Position numbers and translations under genes: made by a program. Shown piece after piece: positions 46,145-57,428 of a DNA stretch of 64,000 nucleotides. Within the stretch, counting starts at the first letter, position 1, and the number at the start of each line of letters is the position of its first letter. Location: positions 1,674,001 through 1,738,000 of the forward strand of contig JAPVLO010000059.1 of the NCBI GenBank assembly GCA_027257055.1, given 5' to 3'. Under the pieces are notes generated by a model. It ran no database searches. It saw only the letters and a program-made list of their open reading frames with translations, and was not told the DNA's origin. The DNA is from Cephalopachus bancanus (lineage: Eukaryota; Chordata; Mammalia; Primates; Tarsiidae).

Positions 46145-46899
46145 AAGAAGAAGAAGAAAATAATAAGAATTCTCTTTCCAACTCTTCATATATAAATTTC
46201 AGGGAAAGATTCTGATTGGCTCTGTTTGGATCACTGGCCAAGGGAAAGTGTGGCTTGATTAGACAGATCTGCTCATATTCCCATCTTGTGGCTTGGGAAT
46301 GAGGATACTATGACTGGTAGACAACCCACAACCATATGAAATGTAGGAGAATGGTTATCCAATGAAAATGGGGCACTATTATTGGAAAGGGCTGAAAGTT
46401 ATACTGGCAAACAGAAACAAATGGCATCTACAGTCTTTTGAATGAGTTTATTATGAAATAAAATTACGAGTCCTCTTTTCTAGGACTTTGATTCTAAGAT
46501 CAGAAGTAAAATGCTTTTCTCAAACCAACAATGTCAACTAGTTTACCTCTTTCTCAGATAAGCCAATAACATTACAACTCCTGTTTACCCATGGGTTTTT
46601 TGTATCAGACTATGTAATTGTAACCATACCCCCCATTAAAAACCATCATTTTAGTTAAAAAAAAAAAAAGAAGAAGAATGCATAAGGGTCTCATAGATGA
46701 CTCTTTCTGTCCCGCCAAATTCCATAACCATAACCTTATTATTTTCCATAGGTGATAAATTTCCCAACTTAGACATCACATTAAAGAAAAAAAATGCCCT
46801 TCACCAATTTGTTTTTGATTCTAAATGCCTGCATTTTCTTGCACTAGTCATTATTCCATCCTTCCTCAAATATATCCTTTTTTTTTAACTCTTTCATTT
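46145..46899. other. Unassigned AT-rich sequence
   Basis: No repeat family recognised, apart from a short A tract at 46659-46671. Confidence 0.45.
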
Positions 46900-46913
46900 A
46901 GTTACCAAATGAA

Positions 46914-47453
46914 GTCCAGGCACTGGATGCAAATGACATTTATAACTCTTGTGAGTTGAAAACAAGAAGAGTCAGTGTGTGATATATGTTAAGAAGGCAA
47001 TGCACATCTAAACAGTGGTGGTAAATTAGTGAAATTAACACAGAATTACAGGCAAGGTAAAGGTGATAAAAAGTTTCTACAGAGTTAATTCTCCAAAATA
47101 GCCACATATGAATGAGAGAAGCTATCAGAACAATAACTAAGTACATTTTTGAAATGTCTACAATCTCAGTATTTTGGGAGGCCGAGGCAAGAAGATTGCC
47201 TGAACCCAGGATTTTAAGACCAGCCTGAGCAACATGACAAGACACATCTCTACAATAAATCAAAAAAGTAGCTGGGTATGGCGGTATGTACCTGTAGTCC
47301 CTGCTACTTGGAAAGCTGAGGTGGAAGGATCACCTGAGCCCAGCAGGTGAGGCTGCAGTAGCCATGACTGTGTGCACTCCAGCCTAGGTGACAGAACGAG
47401 ACTTTGACTCCATATCATAATAATGATAATAAATTAAAAAAATAAAAAAGTAA
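46914..47453 (+). mobile_element. Composite retro-insertion: unique DNA fused to truncated Alu
   Basis: A 540-bp insert bounded by an exact 14-bp duplication AGTTACCAAATGAA (46900-46913 and 47454-47467). Its first 240 or so bases are not SINE: block X (46953-47074) then block Y (47080-47153), both with a diverged counterpart at 49441-49665. Its last 290 or so bases are a 5'-truncated dimeric Alu with an A-rich tail. The outer duplication and tail say the whole unit was placed in one L1-type retrotransposition event. Confidence 0.72.
47157..47450 (+). mobile_element. Dimeric Alu-type SINE, 5'-truncated
   Basis: Starts within the left arm at TACAATCTCAGTATTTTGGG, lacking roughly the first 25 bases, including the A box. 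Then GGCCGAGGCAAGAAG, linker CTACAATAAATCAAAAAAGT, right arm GCTACTTGGAAAGCTGAGG, GACTTTGACTCCATATC and a degenerate AAT/AAAAAT tail. It forms the 3' half of the composite insertion. Confidence 0.9.
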
Positions 47454-47564
47454 AGTTACCAAATGAAAGCTATGAACTATAATTCTTCATGTCAATTTTC
47501 TTCTTCATAGTCACCCAAATTTAGATGATCTGAAGTCTTCTTCTGCAGGAAAATTAATTATAAT

Positions 47565-47805
47565 CATAGCTGTCATTTCTTAGTTACTGCTTATTGAGTG
47601 CTGACAATATTTAGCATGACTTATATTATCATTAATCCATATATCAGCAATTATTATCATCTCCATTGTATAATTGGGGAAACTGAGGTATACTGAACTC
47701 AAAGACTTTACTCAAGGTCATATAATCAGAATTGACACAGCCCAGAACCAAATCCATCTCTATTTCACTACCAAACACCTTCTCCTAACTACATATCCTA
47801 CCCTT
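47565..47805 (-). mobile_element. MIR SINE, antisense
   Basis: GCTTATTGAGTGCTGACAATA, TTATTATCATCTCCATTG, GGGGAAACTGAGGTATAC, CTCAAGGTCATATAATCAG in antisense MIR order. Confidence 0.85.
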
Positions 47806-47811
47806 GTCTTC

Positions 47812-47985
47812 TGAGTACCAAGCACTGAGTCTCTCCCAGGTACTATGATAATCACTACCCATGTATGACCTCTTTTAGCTCTCACGTCACACTTGGAAGA
47901 TAAGGATTCCCATTTTCATTTTATAAGTGAGGAAACTGAGCCTTAAAAATATTAATCAACAGAACTAGTTAGCCCCACTACAAAT
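47812..47985 (-). mobile_element. MIR SINE, antisense
   Basis: GAGTACCAAGCACTGAG, GACCTCTTTTAGCTCTCACG, TTTCATTTTATAAGTGAGG, AAACTGAGCCTTAAAAATATT. A second, same-orientation MIR immediately after the previous one. Confidence 0.78.
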
Positions 47986-48517
47986 GAAACTTAGATAATC
48001 TCATATTTTAATCTCTTTTTACCCTCCTTTTGTTTTGTTTTCCTCAGTCCAGGCTTAATAAACACTTTGGCCACAGACATTTCATCATCAAGAAAGTAAA
48101 AATTAGTAAAACAACAAAGTCATTTCATAGGGACAAGAACCATTCCTGTTCCTACTTGAGCTAACTCCTTTTGACGGTGGTGATTGCCACTTCAGTCACA
48201 CTCAAGGAAGCCTGCCTTGCCTTCTCAGATGTCTTAAGGAAGAGTGAATTTGTGAAAGCAGAGAGCCATATTAATAAGGAAGGAAGAACCTGCTGGGTGC
48301 AAATGACTAATTTCTTGTTTCCTTCCTGTTAAAGTATCATGCATATGTGTTAAAAATAAAAATCAGGGGGCCCAGCCTTTAGTATACAATTCCAGATTTC
48401 AAAAGCTCAAGGTATTGTTTGATAGATCATGCATTTTCCTTATTGTTAGTAACAGACAAACATAGGCATGTATGCATCCTCTATATCAATGCTTCTCAAA
48501 TCATCTGTAGTAATAGA

Positions 48518-48548
<31 letters not shown>

Positions 48549-49030
48549 TGTGCACACACGTGTGTATCTGTGTATTTAATTTCTATTCATGGCAGTCTGA
48601 TTCATGAACCTACTTAGTGGATAGCTACTACATAGCTCATACCACATGTGACTTTTGTCACACGTGTCTGACCACACTGGAACTGGTCTTGACCTTGTTC
48701 AATAGGACAAGTTCACTAAATCATTCACTTGGATGTCACAGTGATGCCAAATTGCTATAAAGTTTCTCATCCCAGACTGCTATCATGTATTTCTTCAGGA
48801 CTGTCACTGACTCTCCAATGATGTTATGAGTGGCTCTGCTCCACAGTTTTTAGACCCAAGAGTGACAAATCCTATGCATAGAGTGGCAAGGTATTGTGTG
48901 CCCTGCTAGGGAAGTCACTACTGCAGCCACCATAATGATGTTTCTGAGGTCAATGTAGGGAATATCAGATAGAATAAATTTTGTAAATATTTTCTCATCT
49001 TATAGAAACCTACCTGCATTTTACTGCGTG
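47986..49030. other. Unassigned sequence with a TG microsatellite
   Basis: No repeat family or exon was recognised except the TG repeat listed separately. Confidence 0.45.
48518..48560. repeat. (TG)n microsatellite
   Basis: TG run with one GG interruption, followed by GCACACACGTGTGTATCTG, which pairs with it as a short inverted segment. Confidence 0.95.
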
Positions 49031-49034
49031 TACT

Positions 49035-49280
49035 ATTAATGACTAACATTTGTAGGCTATCTCGATGATTTTCAAAATGCTTTCTTACAAGTTAACTCTA
49101 TGTAGTCCCACTGTAACCCTATGAAATAGCACCATTTCCCCTGCCCTTGCCATCTCATTTTACAGATAAGAGAAGTGTGCAATGGAGCATTTGGGTGTTA
49201 CGCCCAAGCTCACTTAGTAAGTTTTAAAGCCTAGCAGGAATGGCACCAAAGTTTCATCTTATTTGCCAATTCCAAATCAT
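49035..49280 (-). mobile_element. Probable MIR SINE, antisense
   Basis: GACTAACATTTGTAGGC, CACTGTAACCCTATGAAATAG, CTCATTTTACAGATAAGAG and GCCCAAGCTCACTTAGTAAG follow antisense MIR order with large divergence. Confidence 0.55.
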
Positions 49281-49440
49281 TGATAACGACTTCCAGATAC
49301 TTAAAAGCCATGTTTGAGCTTAATGGCAAAAAGTGTCTGAGAGATTTGCAATGTTGGCTGGGTCAGTTATACTGGATATCCTTGGATAGATTCCAATCTA
49401 GGTAACCTAATTTCATTCTCCACATTCTTTACACCACTCT

Positions 49441-49665
49441 AAACAGAGTTAGTTCTCCAAAATATCCATATATGAATGAGAGAAGCTGCCAGAACAATAA
49501 CAGATACATTTTAGAGGCAAAGTGTGTTTCTCTGGGGAGTTGAAAACAAGAAGGGTTAATTTGTGGTATGTGTTAAGGAGACACTGCATATCTAAACAAT
49601 GGTGTTAAATTAGTGAAATTGGCACAGAATTATAGGCAAAGCAAAGATGATACAAAATTTCCAAA
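49441..49665 (+). repeat. Second copy of blocks Y and X, permuted order
   Basis: Block Y (49445-49515: GAGTTAGTTCTCCAAAATAT, ATATGAATGAGAGAAGC) comes first, then a short spacer, then block X (49537-49665: GAGTTGAAAACAAGAAGGG, AAATTAGTGAAATTGGCACAG). At 46953-47153 the order is X then Y. By eye the copies differ at roughly one base in six. No A tail or Alu is attached here. Confidence 0.75.
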
Positions 49666-50425
49666 AATCAGCTGTATCTCAAGTTAATCTGTCAAGCTAT
49701 ACTAGTCAATTACAGAAATGGTGCTTAGCAGGAAGTAGTCCTTTACACCACCATTTACATACTTTCCCTAACCATTTCATATAGGTGTCTCTTCCCAGGG
49801 TTCTCCCAAGCGCTCAGCAGGAGAAAGGAAAACAGCAATGGGAAAGGAAGTTAGGATCTTTGGCTTCATTTTGGGAACCACAGTGCTCAAACACAACCTC
49901 ATAATTATCAGATAAAAGGTGACCTGGGCTCAAGCAATTACGGAAGAAACAAATAATCCTAAAGAAGAATCAGCCACATACTGAGTTTTTATGAGGAGAG
50001 TAGGGAAATAGATGTGGGGACTAGTTTTTTTTTTTTTCCTGGTAACTCAAAGTCAAAGCCAACATTACTTTAAAAATAGCATGTGCCCATGTTTATGTGA
50101 GAATGAGAAGAAAAAGAAGACTTCAGTGAAGGAGAAAATTCACTGCATAATTGGATCTTTGAAATTCTAGAGGACATGGCCCTTTCTGATGATAACAATG
50201 TCTGTTATCAACAGAAAAAATTCAGAGCTGGATGGAGAGAGTTTCCTACCAGGTCACATAGCAAGAATCATATTTAGAATGAATAAACTGCAAAATCAAA
50301 TGAACTCTGTAGACTTCTGGATATATCTCCAAATCATTCTCAAGAAGACAACAGATTCTGGACTCAGCAGATCACCCCATATCCTATAGCTATAGTGACT
50401 TGATAAGCTTCAAAGCCTGAGCTCA
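49666..50425. other. Unassigned sequence
   Basis: No recognised feature. Confidence 0.45.
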
Positions 50426-50429
50426 AAAG

Positions 50430-50870
50430 TAGAGGTGAATTCTGAACAATGTTCCCACTAGCCTGTCCTCCTGGGCTCCAGACCCACATCTCTAGCTGCC
50501 TGTTGGGTAGCTTCAACTGGAACAGCTTGAAATCTAGAAGTATTGATGGTCACCTTCATCTCCTTTATATCCTGAACTGAGTCAAATCCTATACCTAGAT
50601 TAGATGTATTTTTGATAAGAACTCTTCCCTTCTATCCATCTACTTTGAGTGTGCACTTGTCCAAGCACTCCATGTTTTTCCTCTGGGCTATTTTACAATG
50701 CCCTCATTTGTTTCTTCATCTCCAATAATTATACATTCCAATTAATCTTTTATATTCATGCTCAAATAAGTTTCATAAAGCCCAGCTCCACATTTGACAC
50801 TCAGTGTCTGCCACATGGTGGGTGTTCAGCTAACATTTTCTGGGTGGATGAATGGGAAGATGGAGAGCTA
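50430..50870 (+). mobile_element. L2 LINE fragments, sense
   Basis: GTCCTCCTGGGCTCCAGACCC, ACATCTCTAGCTGCCTG, then GACACTCAGTGTCTGCCACAT, GGTGGGTGTTCAGCTAAC near the 3' end, with diverged sequence between. Likely one broken L2 copy. Confidence 0.65.
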
Positions 50871-51086
50871 GATTTATTGTTTTTACTGATCATTTATGAT
50901 TAATGACACTGTACTGGGGACTCAGACAAAGCAAGAAACAAAGCACCTTCTAACTAAACACCACCTGGCTCACTAGCCTACAGTGACCAATTAATATAAG
51001 TTGGTCATTCTAATGTTCAAGCCCTCCTGCAGCATAGCCCTTTCTAATTGTTTCACTGGTCACCTACTCTCCCATGCAGTCTCACC

Positions 51087-51328
51087 AAGGGCTTCTAACC
51101 TTGGCACTATTGACACTGTAGCCACATAACTCTTTACTGTGACCAGCTGTCTTGTGCAATGAAGCAAGCTGAGCAGCATCCTTGGCCTCTGCTCACTAGG
51201 TGCTAGTAGCACACCCCCTCACCCCAGCTGTGAAGCACAAATACCTCCAGACAAATGCTTCCAGACAATGCACAAATGCCTCCAGACAATGCCATGGGGG
51301 GGTGCAAAATCATCCAGTTGAGAACCAG
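51087..51328 (-). mobile_element. MER5A (hAT-Charlie MITE) with internal duplication
   Basis: Antisense MER5A: GGGCTTCTAACCTTGGCAC, TATTGACACTGTAGCC, GCAGCATCCTTGGCCTCTG, TCACTAGGTGCTAGTAGCAC, CTCCAGACAATGCCATGG, GGTGCAAAATCATCCAGTTG, AGAACCAGTA. The CTCCAGACAAATG motif occurs about three times where the family has one, showing local tandem duplication. Confidence 0.87.
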
Positions 51329-51918
51329 TAATCTAGGGTGGGGCCCATTTGTCACAGGGAAATTATTAATACCACACTTCTGTCACTGTCACATATGTCC
51401 CAGTTTAGAAGACAAACTATATTGTTTCCCTACTTAAATCTCCAGAGACAGCAACCTTGTTCTGTTCACATGCAGATTCAAGAGGAAAGCAACAAATTAG
51501 TATGAAGCCCTCAGCTTCTATGCAACACATTTTTCTAGTGAATAGATCTCCTCTTTAAAGAATATATTTCTCTCTTCTTCCTTCAGCACATGCAATACTG
51601 GGAAGTAAAATTGGCCCAACTGTTCTGCAGGGAAACGTAAAGGTCATAAGTTATTCTTGCCTCTCAAAAAAGAATCCCTTAAGTGTTTACAGCTTTTGTC
51701 AAAAAGTTGTATGTTCTATAGATCCCCTTCCACATTATACTAACCCCAAATGCCTCAGAAAGAAGGTCGGAGCACTCAAGTCCATCGATTCCACTTCTTC
51801 TCTGGTCAAGATACAATTCTGTTCTACATGTTAATGCAAAGCGCTCATGCTGTACTCATGAAATGCCAAGACATCTGGCTTAAAAGTTCAAATTCTTTAA
51901 AATTAACCTGTAATTTGA
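51329..51918. other. Unassigned sequence
   Basis: No recognised feature. Confidence 0.45.
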
Positions 51919-51920
51919 CT

Positions 51921-52092
51921 AGCGTGGTTCTCATACTTTACTGTGTTTCAGAATCCCCTTGAGAGCTTGCTGAACCAGAAATGCTAAGCCCCACTCCCAC
52001 AGTTTCAGATTCAGTAGGTCTAGGATAGGGCCTGAGAATTTGCATTTACAAGTGTCCAGATAATGCTGATGTTACTGGTCCAGGGATCTCTG
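51921..52092 (-). mobile_element. MER20 (hAT-Charlie MITE), antisense
   Basis: GTGGTTCTCATACTTTAC, TTTCAGAATCCCCTTGAG, GCCCCACTCCCACAGTTTC, AGATTCAGTAGGTCTAGG, GGGCCTGAGAATTTGCATTT, GATAATGCTGATG. The last 20 or so bases of the element are lost. Confidence 0.9.
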
Positions 52093-52214
52093 ACTTATTC
52101 CCTCACAGATGGAAGCATCTGATATGTGTGGGTTGGGGAGGTGGGCTTGGGGAAGAAAGGAGGGAGGTCAGGAGACTTCATCAGACTGCTTGCTCAGGTA
52201 TTTGTTTTTTGGTT

Positions 52215-52330
52215 AACCAGATTATTCCACATCAGTCTGTGCCGGATGCCATGCCAGGCACTAGGGATGCAGCAAGAACAGGACAGACCTTGCCCCCTGC
52301 TATTTTCCCTCTTAGAGAGGAAAGCTCTTC
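52215..52330 (-). mobile_element. L2 LINE 3'-end fragment, antisense
   Basis: ATGCCATGCCAGGCACTAGG, GATGCAGCAAGAACAGGACAG, CCTTGCCCCCTGCTATTTTC is the reverse complement of an L2 3' end. Confidence 0.65.
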
Positions 52331-52666
52331 TATGGGCTCCAATTCCACTCTTTCTAGTACTCCTTTTTGGTTCAACAGCTGCTAATCAGCACCTTCAATC
52401 ACTCTACAAATTCCCACAAGACAGGTCCCATTTTTTCAAAAGCAAAACCTAAGGGAAAGCCAAGAATTTCTAGAGGCGTCTTCTATTTTGGCAAATTGCT
52501 TCCCTTTTTCTTTGACGCTGATCCATTTCATTGAAAACCCTTACTAGCCTGGCCCATCCCAGTTGCATCCTTTTAGTCCCCTCTGAAGATAGGAGGTGCA
52601 TCCAGTTTATTCCTTCTCATTTGTTTTAAGTCCTAAGGAGAAGAGTGCTTCATTCTAACACTGATA
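52331..52666. other. Unassigned sequence
   Basis: No recognised feature. Confidence 0.45.
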
Positions 52667-52710
52667 ACTAAGTCTGAAGGGGCCTCAGACTAAGTCTGAA
52701 GGGGCCTCAG
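52667..52710. repeat. Exact 22-bp tandem duplication
   Basis: Two identical 22-bp units (ACTAAGTCTGAAGG followed by GGCCTCAG) stand head to tail, followed by ACTA of a third. Perfect identity implies a recent slippage event. Confidence 0.97.
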
Positions 52711-52714
52711 ACTA

Positions 52715-53685
52715 GCTTACAGGGAACAATAATGCAGACTATGATTTACAATGCTTTCTTTCTTCTGTCACTGTCACCAAGGCCTGAGGGAAAGCAATCT
52801 ACATACTCACTGACCTCTGAGGCTACTGCCAGAGGTGCCAGCTGTTTCCCCTGAACTACTCCTCGCTGTTTACTGTTTAATTTTCCATCTCCCAGGGAAG
52901 ACATTGCTCTGGCTTGCCTCTTCATCATCATTTAGGAAGGCAAGAGGTGTGTGGTCCAAGGCATCCTCAGTGGAATCATTAAGTCCCTTGTCTGATACCG
53001 GGGCTCTTTCAGGGTCTATAATCTTTGATCGGGGAATAGGGAAAGTGTTCTGTAATTTGTAATCTCTCCTGTGCTGTGAAGGGGAAGCCTTTAAAATAAC
53101 TGTATTTTTGTGATATTAGAAACATACAGATGGCTTTGCTTACTTCCAATTTTTAGGGAAAGAAAATTCATCTTTCTTCATAATAAAAAATGTGTTCTAG
53201 AGATAGTTATTCATGGGTTAACTTATAATTATCGGGAGCTATCAATGGTTTAATAAGAAATAGGGACCAGTTTTGGAAGTATTCTATTATGAAAAGATGG
53301 TTTATGAGATGAATTCATATGTCATTCAGGGGTCATATTCATGTGAATTCAGATGACATCTATGTGTCAGCCATGAGTCATATCATTTCTTAAGATATCT
53401 TAGTTTCTTCCAAGCACATTTCCCTTTTGCATCAGAAACACCTCTTCTGTTTAGAGGGAAATGTTTTTAGTTCAAGAATTGTATAGATTACAAATTGCAT
53501 AGGTTCTCCATTCCAGTATAGAAAAACAGAAACAAAAAGAGGATGGTCATTCAAACACACATAGGTCTATCACATGGGGATTACTGGTAGATAGAACTAT
53601 AGTTAGCTCATAAGCCTGTATTTAATGCCACTAAGCTAAACACTTAAAAGTGGTTAAGATAGTAAAATTTTGTTGTGTTTTACTA

Positions 53686-53720
<35 letters not shown>

Positions 53721-54165
53721 ATGCATAAATTAGATTTCTAAACAGGGAACCATGATCTTGATGAGATTTTTTTTTCCTAAATAGCAATGCAAATTTGATG
53801 AGATTTGAAATAATCTAGCCAATTTTTGGTGTCCAATAAGCAATATTATTTAAAATGGAATAACCTAGAATTATAGAGAAACATTTGACTGTATGGTTTG
53901 ACCACTGGAGCAGGGTAGGATTAGGGCAGCAGCAGATCCCTCCCTGCCGTGGAAACTGGGAATGACGTTTCCCTCAAAGGAAACAAATATTCCATGGTCA
54001 ACTTGGGGCACCAAAACAGGCTTCAAAAGAGAAGAGGCGGAGGGTACTCCTACCTTGGGTGGGAAATGGGTTCCTACTAAACAGCAACAGAGGCAAAGGA
54101 GAAAATGACTATAGGGAACACCTCATTCCATGAAGGGGTAAGAGCAGTAGCAAGGAAAGCCCAGC
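52715..54165. other. Unassigned sequence with a GT microsatellite
   Basis: No repeat family or exon was recognised except (GT)n at 53689-53719. Confidence 0.45.
53689..53719. repeat. (GT)n microsatellite
   Basis: Fifteen uninterrupted GT units followed by GCATGCAT. Confidence 0.97.
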
Positions 54166-54169
54166 TCTA

Positions 54170-54735
54170 AGTTTTACTTTCCTGCATTAGTAGCAGACAC
54201 TACTGGTTGTCTATCTACTCTCCATTCCCCCCTCTTACCTTACTAACAGAACTCCAATTTTGTTAAGGTAGCCCTTTCCATCTGTTCTACTTCTTGAAAG
54301 CTGATCCCATTTTTAATCCAGTTGGTCTAAGCCCATTGATAAGAATAGGAAGATGATACAATACAACATTGACAAGCTCAGCAAGCAAGAAGACATCTGT
54401 GAAAGAGTTCCTTGTCCATTAAAAGAAACACATAGGAAGACGAGGGACTCATTCTTCTCCAGCTGTTAATGGGTCTGGTTGGAATGGCTATATTACCATA
54501 GTCACTTTGTGACCATGTAGGGTGCTAGCCTTGAGCCAGAAACCACTGCAGGGAGACTGAAGAGTAGAAAGAAGGGAAGATATTGTTTTCTTGAGGATGA
54601 CATTTATGCAAATGAGATAGCCATTCATTATCTCAAAGGCAGAAACATTTTACCTTTGAACTTCTTACCGTTTGAGCTTTTTTAGTTTTCTGTTATGTGC
54701 AGCCAAAAACATTCTACTTAACTGATTCAGAATTA
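54170..54735 (+). mobile_element. Old LTR-like block (MaLR/ERVL-type)
   Basis: TCACTTTGTGACCATGTAGG in the middle and TTTCTGTTATGTGCAGCC, AAAACATTCTACTTAACTG at the end match the tail style of an old mammalian LTR. The middle is poorly preserved and the left boundary is approximate. Confidence 0.42.
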
Positions 54736-55440
54736 TAATTCCTTCATGTTTTTCCCAAGCCATCAGAAAAAGATTTGTTGAAGACAACAGTCTGGAGTTG
54801 ACAGAGCCTTTGGAAAATTGAGTGGGGCCTGATGACCACAGGGAGTGAAGTGGCCTTGGAAAGAGCCTCAGGAACACGAAGATGTGGTTACAAACCAAGA
54901 GGTGGTAAGCAGGGAGGCCCAGAGCAATGATCCACAGCATAAAGTGACAAGTGACAGCAGGGACAAACTTGTGAGACATGTAAAAAAGCCCTGGGGATAA
55001 TCATAAATATGAGGGGAGGAGAATTCATGTAAGACTCTGACTGTGGTCAGACATGCAGAATAGGGGCTTGGGCGATGGTCATCAGATAATAAAGGAAAAA
55101 GTAAAAACTAAAAGCTGAAGAATTCAGAGGCATTCAGACAATGCTGGCTAAAGGAATATCGCAAGATATCCTGCTGGGAAAATGACATTACTGTGTAATT
55201 TCTTACATCTCTCTGTATATTTCCTATAAGAACACTAATCATCAAAATGACAAATTCAAATTGGTATATTAAGACAAATGAAAAGGAAGTCTCTTCCAAC
55301 CTCTCAAATGAGCTGGGTAACTATGCTTGGGGAGTCAGAGGAGAATGAGAATACAAAAGTTCTCACTTTAAAATGTTAAAGTGAAACATGGTTTTCACCT
55401 TAACTGCTTTAACTCTTCATTGGAATGAATGCATATAAAC
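54736..55440. other. Unassigned sequence
   Basis: No recognised feature. Confidence 0.45.
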
Positions 55441-55445
55441 AAACT

Positions 55446-55565
55446 AATGAGGTGGAAGAATCCCTGGAGCCCAGCAGGCGAGGCTGCAGTGGCCAGGAGC
55501 GGCCACTGAACTCCAGTCTGGGCCACCAAGTGAGACTCCAACTCAAAAAATAAAAATAAAAAAAT
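55446..55565 (+). mobile_element. Alu-type SINE, 3' fragment
   Basis: Starts inside the right arm (AATGAGGTGGAAGAATCCC), then GAGCCCAGCAGGCGAGGC, the hairpin CAGTGGCC-AGGAGC-GGCCACTG, ACTCCAACTC and an AAATAAAAATAAAAAAA tail. Severely 5'-truncated. Confidence 0.92.
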
Positions 55566-57428
55566 TAAGTAGTTATTTTTTAGGTTAATAGTTGTACCAT
55601 TATTCGAAAAACCTGCCTCATATAAATACAGCCCTGAGCATTTTCTGCCTCTTAAAAAAACATTATAATGAAAGGAATAATTGATTGTACTTGACATATC
55701 CCCCACCCTCTATGGTAGCATTTCACTGTAATTAAAAAGCATTATATAATTTTCCAAAGGCCATTGCTACCTGACCAAAGCATTTAAAAAGCAACTAGAC
55801 TTTGGACTTCCAGACACATGTGTTTGTGAGTCTTATGACAGTTCAGAGAAGAAACTCATATTTGATATCCAGAGCCCCCCATCTTCCTGCTTCAAGTGGC
55901 TGCCTGGATGTGCATATGCCAGTCTTACCTAAGTGTCAAATATGAATTTGTCAGAGGTTCCTGTGAGCTTTAACTGACAGCTGTCCACAGTACCAGGAAC
56001 TATCACTTTCACAGGAAGGTCAAAAGCCCATTTCTGACTCTCAAGTGGTGTAAAGAAATACTGATCCCCAAAGTGGAATTTTTTTTCTCAAATACAACCA
56101 CCCCATAATCACCAGATAGAGCTCAGAGCCTTTAAAAGTGCTCTAAGTTTAAAGATTTTGCAGCTTCAAGAACACAGCCTGGGAGAAGATGGGAGAAAAA
56201 CAATACAGAGACAACATCAACTGTGTGATCACAGATGAGTGAGACATCAAGGTAAGTCACCTCATATTTACCAATGCATGTTCAGAGAACATACAGTATT
56301 GATACTGACACTAATGAGAAAGGGTTTTGGAGCAAGTTTAAAATGTAGACGAAGGAAACCCCAAACCTCATTCCCATGGCAGCTAATTCACTGTACCTCA
56401 GAACTCTGCCTGCTGTTATTTTTACCCACCTTGCTCACATTGTGTGCTGTGATTAAACCTAACCATTCTGACTGTAAACCCTTTTGTTCTGCCTCACTAT
56501 TTCACATAGCCTTGGTGTGTTAATCAAACTGTCAGCAAAAGAAAAAAAAAAGAGGGCACATTCCATCCAAATGAAGAAAAATTTGAGCTTTCTACAACAA
56601 ACACATTTTCCAGTGGATGAGCTTTTCACAGAGTAATTATTTCACTTCTCCCAGAGATTACTGATTACATCACAGAAAAACCAAGAGAGGGCTGCTTTAT
56701 CTTTCCCATCTATCTATGGTTCTTGTGCAAACTTATACTTGTTACCATGAAAAATGACAAATTTGCCATCTGATCAAAATGTTAACAAGGTAACTGTCAG
56801 TGAGATGGATCTCTGACTGTCACTGCAAGCCAGAACATGAGGATACATTGATATTTCTCAATACAGCCACTGCTTCCCCAACGTTCACTAACAACATTTC
56901 CATGGTGAGGGCAATAAATCACCTGGAAATAACAAGCTATATAGGATCTCTGTGATATGATAGATTCTTCCTAATAGTACTATCTGCAAGGTAGAAAACA
57001 ATTGATAATGATCTAAAGAAAACCTTAATCAACTGCCATTTACCATAATGAAGGGGTAAAGCAAAGATATGAATTCTTACCATGTGATACATAACAACAC
57101 TGGACTGCTTTGAAAAAAGCACATGACAATAGACAAAACACACATGATTATGTAGGATCAAATAAATGAAAAATAAAGTTAATAGCATGATCCAGATACA
57201 AACATTATATCAGATTCTGGCAATAATGGGATAATCATAACAATTGCTGGGTTCATAAGAAGCCAAGTAGGAGGATTCCTCATATAATAGGAATAAAGAC
57301 TCTGGCTCAGTTCATGGTTTACAGACTCTCCTCCAGCACTCTTATGTTCTTTAAGATTCTTTGGGTCACATTATTTCTAAGCCTTTAATTCGATCTTTTA
57401 ACCAACAAAATCATTTTCTTTCCAATAG
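55566..57428. other. Repeat-poor stretch, no gene seen
   Basis: Unique-looking. No repeat family was recognised; a block at about 56540-56900 is rich in short motifs of the kind seen in conserved non-coding DNA, but this cannot be tested here. Confidence 0.4.

Noticed and set aside
45842..46241. Open frames rich in Glu/Lys or Ser/Phe/Leu on both strands
   Set aside because: They are the homopurine tail of an Alu read in several frames; no gene is involved.
46005..46241. Possible membrane protein from Leu/Phe/Ser-rich frame
   Set aside because: Reverse strand of the same purine tract; hydrophobicity is a by-product of TTC/CTC/TCC triplets.
49420..49450. Splice acceptor before block Y supporting a circular-RNA origin
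   Set aside because: The X-Y junction in the other copy keeps the bases upstream of this AG, so a back-splice there does not fit the sequence.
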